64,000 bases of DNA from Rhizobacter sp. Root404 (lineage in GTDB: Bacteria > Pseudomonadota > Gammaproteobacteria > Burkholderiales > Burkholderiaceae_C), in contig NZ_LMDS01000005.1 of assembly GCF_001425865.1 (NCBI RefSeq), forward strand, positions 870,890 through 934,889, written 5' to 3'. The notes beneath the pieces are model-generated. The model worked only from the letters and a program-made list of their open reading frames with translations. It did not search any database and was not told the origin of the DNA. The translations under genes were made by a program, and so were the position numbers. Numbering within the stretch: position 1 is the stretch's first letter; each line of letters begins with the position of its first letter. Of this stretch, positions 60,612 to 64,000 are shown piece by piece.

Positions 60612-61280
60612 TCAGGTGCGGGTCACGCCAAGTTCGGCATACAGGCGCTCGACCAGACCGCGCAGTTCGGTCAGCTCGGCCTGCATCGCGCCCTGCTGCG
60701 CCTTCAGCGCCACCAGTTCGCTGGCGGCGACGAAATCGGCCGAGTCGGCGGCGACCGGCATCGACGAGATGTCGACCGCGCCGCTGAGCAGATGCGCCCA
60801 GCGCGGCTCGCGTGCGCCCGGGGCGCGCGGCAGCTTGACGACCAGCGCGCCGCCCTTCTCGTTCGCCCGCGCCGCGAGCTCGTCGAGAAAACCTTCGACC
60901 GACGACAGGTCGGCGAACTTGTGCAACCGCTCGGAGGCCGTGCGCAGCTCCGACACCGTCTGCGGCCCGCGCAGCACCAGCGTGGCCAGCAGCGCGATCG
61001 ATTGCGACGGCAGCGCGAGCGCCCGCCCCGCGTTGTGCTCGTAGCGCGTCACGCGCGAGCCGCTGGCCTCGAACACGAGGTTCAACGCCTTCAATGCCAG
61101 CACCGCGTCCTGCACTTCGGCTTCCAGCGCGTTCAGCACCGGCTCGCGGGCGGTCTTCTGGTTGCAGCCCAGCGTCAGCGAGTTGAGCGACAGCGGGTAG
61201 CTGTCGGGCACCGTGTGGGCCTTCTCGATCAGCACGCCCAGCACGCGTGCTTCCAGCAGCGACAGGGGCCGAAGCTGCAT
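60612..61280 (-). CDS. YceH family (DUF480) protein
   Basis: The product is 222 residues from ATG 61280. It has two winged-helix-like repeats: LSLLEARVLGVLIEKAHTVPDSYPLSLN, the family hallmark, and LRGPQTVSELR. The C-terminus is a short coiled coil. Function unknown; the family is conserved in proteobacteria. It starts two bases after the SDR stop. Confidence 0.9.
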   Translation of the reverse strand: MQLRPLSLLEARVLGVLIEKAHTVPDSYPLSLNSLTLGCNQKTAREPVLNALEAEVQDAVLALKALNLVFEASGSRVTRYEHNAGRALALPSQSIALLATLVLRGPQTVSELRTASERLHKFADLSSVEGFLDELAARANEKGGALVVKLPRAPGAREPRWAHLLSGAVDISSMPVAADSADFVAASELVALKAQQGAMQAELTELRGLVERLYAELGVTRT

Positions 61281-61282
61281 GC

Positions 61283-62065
61283 CTAGACGCCGAAGCCGTC
61301 GTCGGCCTGGATCACCGCGCCGTTGACGAAGTGGCTCTCGTTCGCGACCAGCATCATCAGCACCGCGTCCAGATCGGACGGCTGGCCGACGCGCTTGCGC
61401 GGCAGCATCTCGATCAGCTTGCGTCCCTGCTCGGTGCTCCACTGGTGGTGGTTGATCTCGGTGTCGATGTAGCCCGGGCAGATCGCGTTGACGTTGATGC
61501 CGTAGCGGCCCCATTCCAGCGCCATCGCGCGCGTCATGTGCACGACCGCCGCCTTGCTCATCGCGTAGACGCCGATCCGGCTCAGCGGCTTGATGCCGGC
61601 CATCGACGCGATGTTGACGATGCGCCCGCCGGTGAAGGTGCCGGGGGCCGCGCCCTTGGAGCGCGCGATCATCCGCTTGCCGACCTCCTGCGCGACGAAG
61701 AACGCGCCGCGGGTGTTGGTGTTGAAGACGTAGTCGTAGTCGTCCTCGGTGACCTCGGTCAGCAGCTGGGTCGTGCCGACGCCGGAGTTGTTGACCAGGA
61801 TGTCGATCGTGCCCATCTCGGTCTCGGCATGCGCGACCGCCGACTTGATGCTGTCGCGGTCGGTCACGTCCAGCGTCACGACGTGCGCATCGCCGCCGTC
61901 GCCTTCGATCTCGGCGCGCAGCGTCTTCAGGCGCTCGATGCGGCGCCCGGCGAGCACCACGCCGGCGCCGGCCTTCGCGAGCGTCTTGGCGAACTGCTCG
62001 CCCAGGCCGCTGGACGCGCCCGTCACCAGCGCGACGCGGCCCGACAGATCGATGTTGTAGCTCAT
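61283..62065 (-). CDS. Short-chain dehydrogenase/reductase
   Basis: A 260-residue classical SDR. The NAD(P) motif TGASSGLG at about 15-22, NNSGVG, and the active-site Ser (NIASM) with YAMSK are all present. A frame extending upstream of ATG 62065 is antisense to the ETF oxidoreductase gene and was not used. The likely role is 3-hydroxyacyl-type redox chemistry, given the neighbouring thioesterases, but the substrate is unknown. Confidence 0.92.
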   Translation of the reverse strand: MSYNIDLSGRVALVTGASSGLGEQFAKTLAKAGAGVVLAGRRIERLKTLRAEIEGDGGDAHVVTLDVTDRDSIKSAVAHAETEMGTIDILVNNSGVGTTQLLTEVTEDDYDYVFNTNTRGAFFVAQEVGKRMIARSKGAAPGTFTGGRIVNIASMAGIKPLSRIGVYAMSKAAVVHMTRAMALEWGRYGINVNAICPGYIDTEINHHQWSTEQGRKLIEMLPRKRVGQPSDLDAVLMMLVANESHFVNGAVIQADDGFGV

Positions 62066-62215
62066 GTGCTCGTCTCTCCCACGGATGCGTGAATGCGCAG
62101 GCACGATAGCACGCAGCCGGTGTTGGGGAGCCTCCTCCAACCCGCGCGGCAAGGGGCTGTTCGGGGCGCCTGCGCGCCTAGAATCCACCGCCAATGACAA
62201 CCCGAAGGAAGCCGC

Positions 62216-63901
62216 ATGACGCCCGCTGAAATCCTTGCCGCACATGGCCCGCGCGAAGCGATGGAATACGACGTGGTCGTCGTCGGCGGCGGCCCCGGCG
62301 GCCTCGCCACGGCGATCCGCCTGAAGCAGCTCGCCGCCGAGCAGGGCAAGGAGATCTCGGTCGTCGTGCTCGAGAAGGGCTCCGAGCCCGGCGCCCACAT
62401 CCTGAGCGGCGCCGTGATGGACCCGAAGGCGCTGACCGAGCTGCTGCCGAACTGGAAGGAACTGGGCGCGCCGCTGAACCAGCCCGTCACCGCCGACCAG
62501 GTGCTGTTCCTGAGCGAGACCGGCGCGTTCGACACGCCGAGCTTCCTGATCCCCGACTGCTTCCACAACGAAGGCAACTACGTCATCAGCCTGGGCAACG
62601 TGGTGCGCTGGCTCGCGCGGCAGGCCGAGGGGCTGGGTGTCGAGATCTTCCCGGGCTTCGCCGCGACGGAAGTGCTCTACAACGACAACGGCAGCGTCAA
62701 GGGCATCGCCACCGGCAACATGGGCGTCGACAAGAACGGCGAGCTCACCGGCGAGTTCCAGCTCGGCATGGAGCTGCATGCCAAGTACACGGTGTTCGCC
62801 GAGGGCGCGCGCGGCCAGCTCGGCCGCCAGCTGATCGCCAACTTCAAGCTCGACGCCGGCAAGGACCCGCAGTCCTACGCGATCGGCGTCAAGGAGCTGT
62901 GGGAGATCGACCCGGCCAAGCACCAGCCCGGCCTCGTGGTGCACACCGCCGGTTGGCCGATGGACCCGATGACCTACGGCGGCGGCTTCCTGTACCACCT
63001 CGAGGGCAACCTGGTGACGCTCGGGCTGGTCGTCGGCCTGGACTACCAGAACCCGTGGCTGAGCCCGTTCGAGGAGATGCAGCGCTGGAAGACGCACCCG
63101 CGCATCAAGGCGTTTCTGGAGGGCGGCAAGCGCATCGGCTACGGCGCGCGCGCCATCACCGCCGGCGGGCTGCTGAGCCTGCCGAAGCTGGTGTTCCCGG
63201 GCGGCGCGCTGATCGGCTGCGAGGCCGGCACGCTGAACGCCGCGCGCATCAAAGGCAGCCACGCCGCGATCAAGACCGGCATGCTGGCGGCCGATGCGGC
63301 GTTCGCCGCCGTCACCGCCGGTCGCCAGCACGACGAGCTGAGCGCCTACCCGCAGTCGTTCGAGACCAGCTGGCTGAAGGCCGAGCTCGACCAGTCGCGC
63401 AACTTCAAGCAGTGGTTCAAGAAAGGCGTGTACGTCGGCTCGTTCATGACCGGCATCGAGCAGTGGCTGCTGCCGATGATGGGCGTGAAGTCGCCGCCGT
63501 GGACGATCCACCGCACCGAGGCCGACCACACCCGCCTGAAGCCGGCCGCCGACTGCCCGCAGATCACCTACCCCAAGCCCGACGGCAAGCTGACCTTCGA
63601 CCGGCTGTCGAGCGTGTTCATCAGCAACACCAACCACAACGAGCACCAGCCGGCGCACCTGACGCTGAAGGACGCGAGCATCCCGGTCACGGTGAACCTG
63701 GCCAAGTACGCCGGCCCCGAGAGCCGCTACTGCCCGGCCGGCGTCTACGAGTTCGTCAAGAACGCCGACAACACGGACCGCCTGCAGATCAACGCGCAGA
63801 ACTGCGTGCACTGCAAGACCTGCGACATCAAGGACCCGACGCAGAACATCGTCTGGGTCGCGCCCGAAGGCGGCGGCGGCCCGAACTACGCCGGCATGTA
63901 G
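62216..63901 (+). CDS. Electron transfer flavoprotein-ubiquinone oxidoreductase
   Basis: A 561-residue FAD and [4Fe-4S] enzyme. The N-terminal FAD motif is VVVGGGPGGLATAIRL, and the C-terminal ferredoxin-like motif CVHCKTCDIKDPTQN carries the cluster Cys residues. It passes electrons from fatty-acid and amino-acid dehydrogenases via ETF to ubiquinone. It diverges from the SDR gene. Confidence 0.95.
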   Translation: MTPAEILAAHGPREAMEYDVVVVGGGPGGLATAIRLKQLAAEQGKEISVVVLEKGSEPGAHILSGAVMDPKALTELLPNWKELGAPLNQPVTADQVLFLSETGAFDTPSFLIPDCFHNEGNYVISLGNVVRWLARQAEGLGVEIFPGFAATEVLYNDNGSVKGIATGNMGVDKNGELTGEFQLGMELHAKYTVFAEGARGQLGRQLIANFKLDAGKDPQSYAIGVKELWEIDPAKHQPGLVVHTAGWPMDPMTYGGGFLYHLEGNLVTLGLVVGLDYQNPWLSPFEEMQRWKTHPRIKAFLEGGKRIGYGARAITAGGLLSLPKLVFPGGALIGCEAGTLNAARIKGSHAAIKTGMLAADAAFAAVTAGRQHDELSAYPQSFETSWLKAELDQSRNFKQWFKKGVYVGSFMTGIEQWLLPMMGVKSPPWTIHRTEADHTRLKPAADCPQITYPKPDGKLTFDRLSSVFISNTNHNEHQPAHLTLKDASIPVTVNLAKYAGPESRYCPAGVYEFVKNADNTDRLQINAQNCVHCKTCDIKDPTQNIVWVAPEGGGGPNYAGM

Positions 63902-63910
63902 GCCGCGCGC

Positions 63911-64000
63911 ATGAACGACGCGGCACGCCGCTTCCGCGAGGCGTTCACGCTGCGGGGCGGCAGCGTGGCGGTGGTGCGCGCGATCCGCCCGGACGACCGC
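63911..64000 (+). CDS. GNAT-family acetyltransferase (5' end only)
   Basis: Thirty codons from ATG 63911 encode MNDAARRFREAF and then VAVVRAIRPDDR, a phrase typical of the first strand of GNAT acetyltransferases. The gene runs off the right edge. It starts nine bases after the previous stop. The assignment is tentative because only the first strand is visible. Confidence 0.5.
   Translation, partial: MNDAARRFREAFTLRGGSVAVVRAIRPDDR

Noticed and set aside
61283..63811. 842-codon minus-strand frame suggesting a long SDR fusion
   Set aside because: The upstream part is antisense to the ETF-ubiquinone oxidoreductase gene; only the last 260 codons from ATG 62065 are SDR.
1..64000. CRISPR arrays or a CRISPR-guided transposon
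   Set aside because: No repeat-spacer array or cas gene is visible in the window; the TniQ half that might show guide coupling is off the left edge.

Overview
The window is a high-GC betaproteobacterial chromosome segment. Burkholderiales is the best fit: the surE-pcm-nlpD-rpoS order, EarP next to an arginine-type EF-P, NRDE and DUF4936 genes beside ygfZ, and stand-alone PpiD and HU genes with betaproteobacterial-style sequences. It has two parts: an accessory island (about 1-21,200, visibly lower and more variable GC) and ordinary core chromosome (about 21,200-64,000).

Island. On the minus strand at 1-5,317 is a Tn7-like transposition operon: tnsA, tnsB (broken by a frameshift and a clean ~245 bp insertion), tnsC/tniB and the first 413 codons of a TniQ protein that runs off the left edge. 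Just upstream of tnsA, at 5,451, a TGTCG-type transposon tip with dispersed repeats appears. An inverted counterpart with four closely spaced repeats ends at 21,172. These look like the L and R ends of a Tn7-like element bracketing 15.7 kb of cargo, although the visible tns genes lie outside that interval.

Cargo. (1) DUF3883 nuclease + HIT protein + HNH nuclease (6,334-8,956), a candidate modification-dependent restriction module. (2) A five-gene operon (9,619-15,510): a four-helix membrane coiled-coil protein, a membrane vWA-like protein, a MotA/TolQ-like channel protein with a very long coiled-coil tail, a MotB-like single-pass partner, and an exported or membrane-anchored staphylococcal-type nuclease. 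I know of no described system with this composition; it is the best candidate for a new defence system, analogous to Zorya. Two paralogous ribbon-helix-helix regulators, each with a palindromic operator, flank it. (3) A three-gene ABC-three-component (Lamassu/DdmABC-like) system (16,063-19,497): nuclease-like effector, middle component and Rad50-like ATPase with zinc hook. (4) A DUF1643 gene and a decayed gene near the R end.

Core. The mltG-tmk-holB-pilZ-tatD-ankyrin operon (minus) diverges from ygfZ-DUF4936-NRDE (plus). Next comes surE-pcm-nlpD-rpoS, followed by an esterase and a thioesterase-GNAT fusion. A quinone oxidoreductase gene and a NarL-type response regulator/histidine kinase pair precede tRNA-His, ppiD, and a hupB/tRNA-Val unit. 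The DNA-repair/lipid block uvrC-lipoprotein-pgsA-EamA diverges from earP-efp-DUF3445-mnmC. After a lipase-like gene come rpiA, fumC, pyrD, a cardiolipin-synthase-like lipoprotein, a LanC-like protein beside scoAB, two hotdog thioesterases, a PAS-LuxR regulator, YceH, an SDR, ETF-ubiquinone oxidoreductase and the start of a GNAT gene.

The window has three rho-independent terminators and two tRNA genes; I found no rRNA and no CRISPR array.
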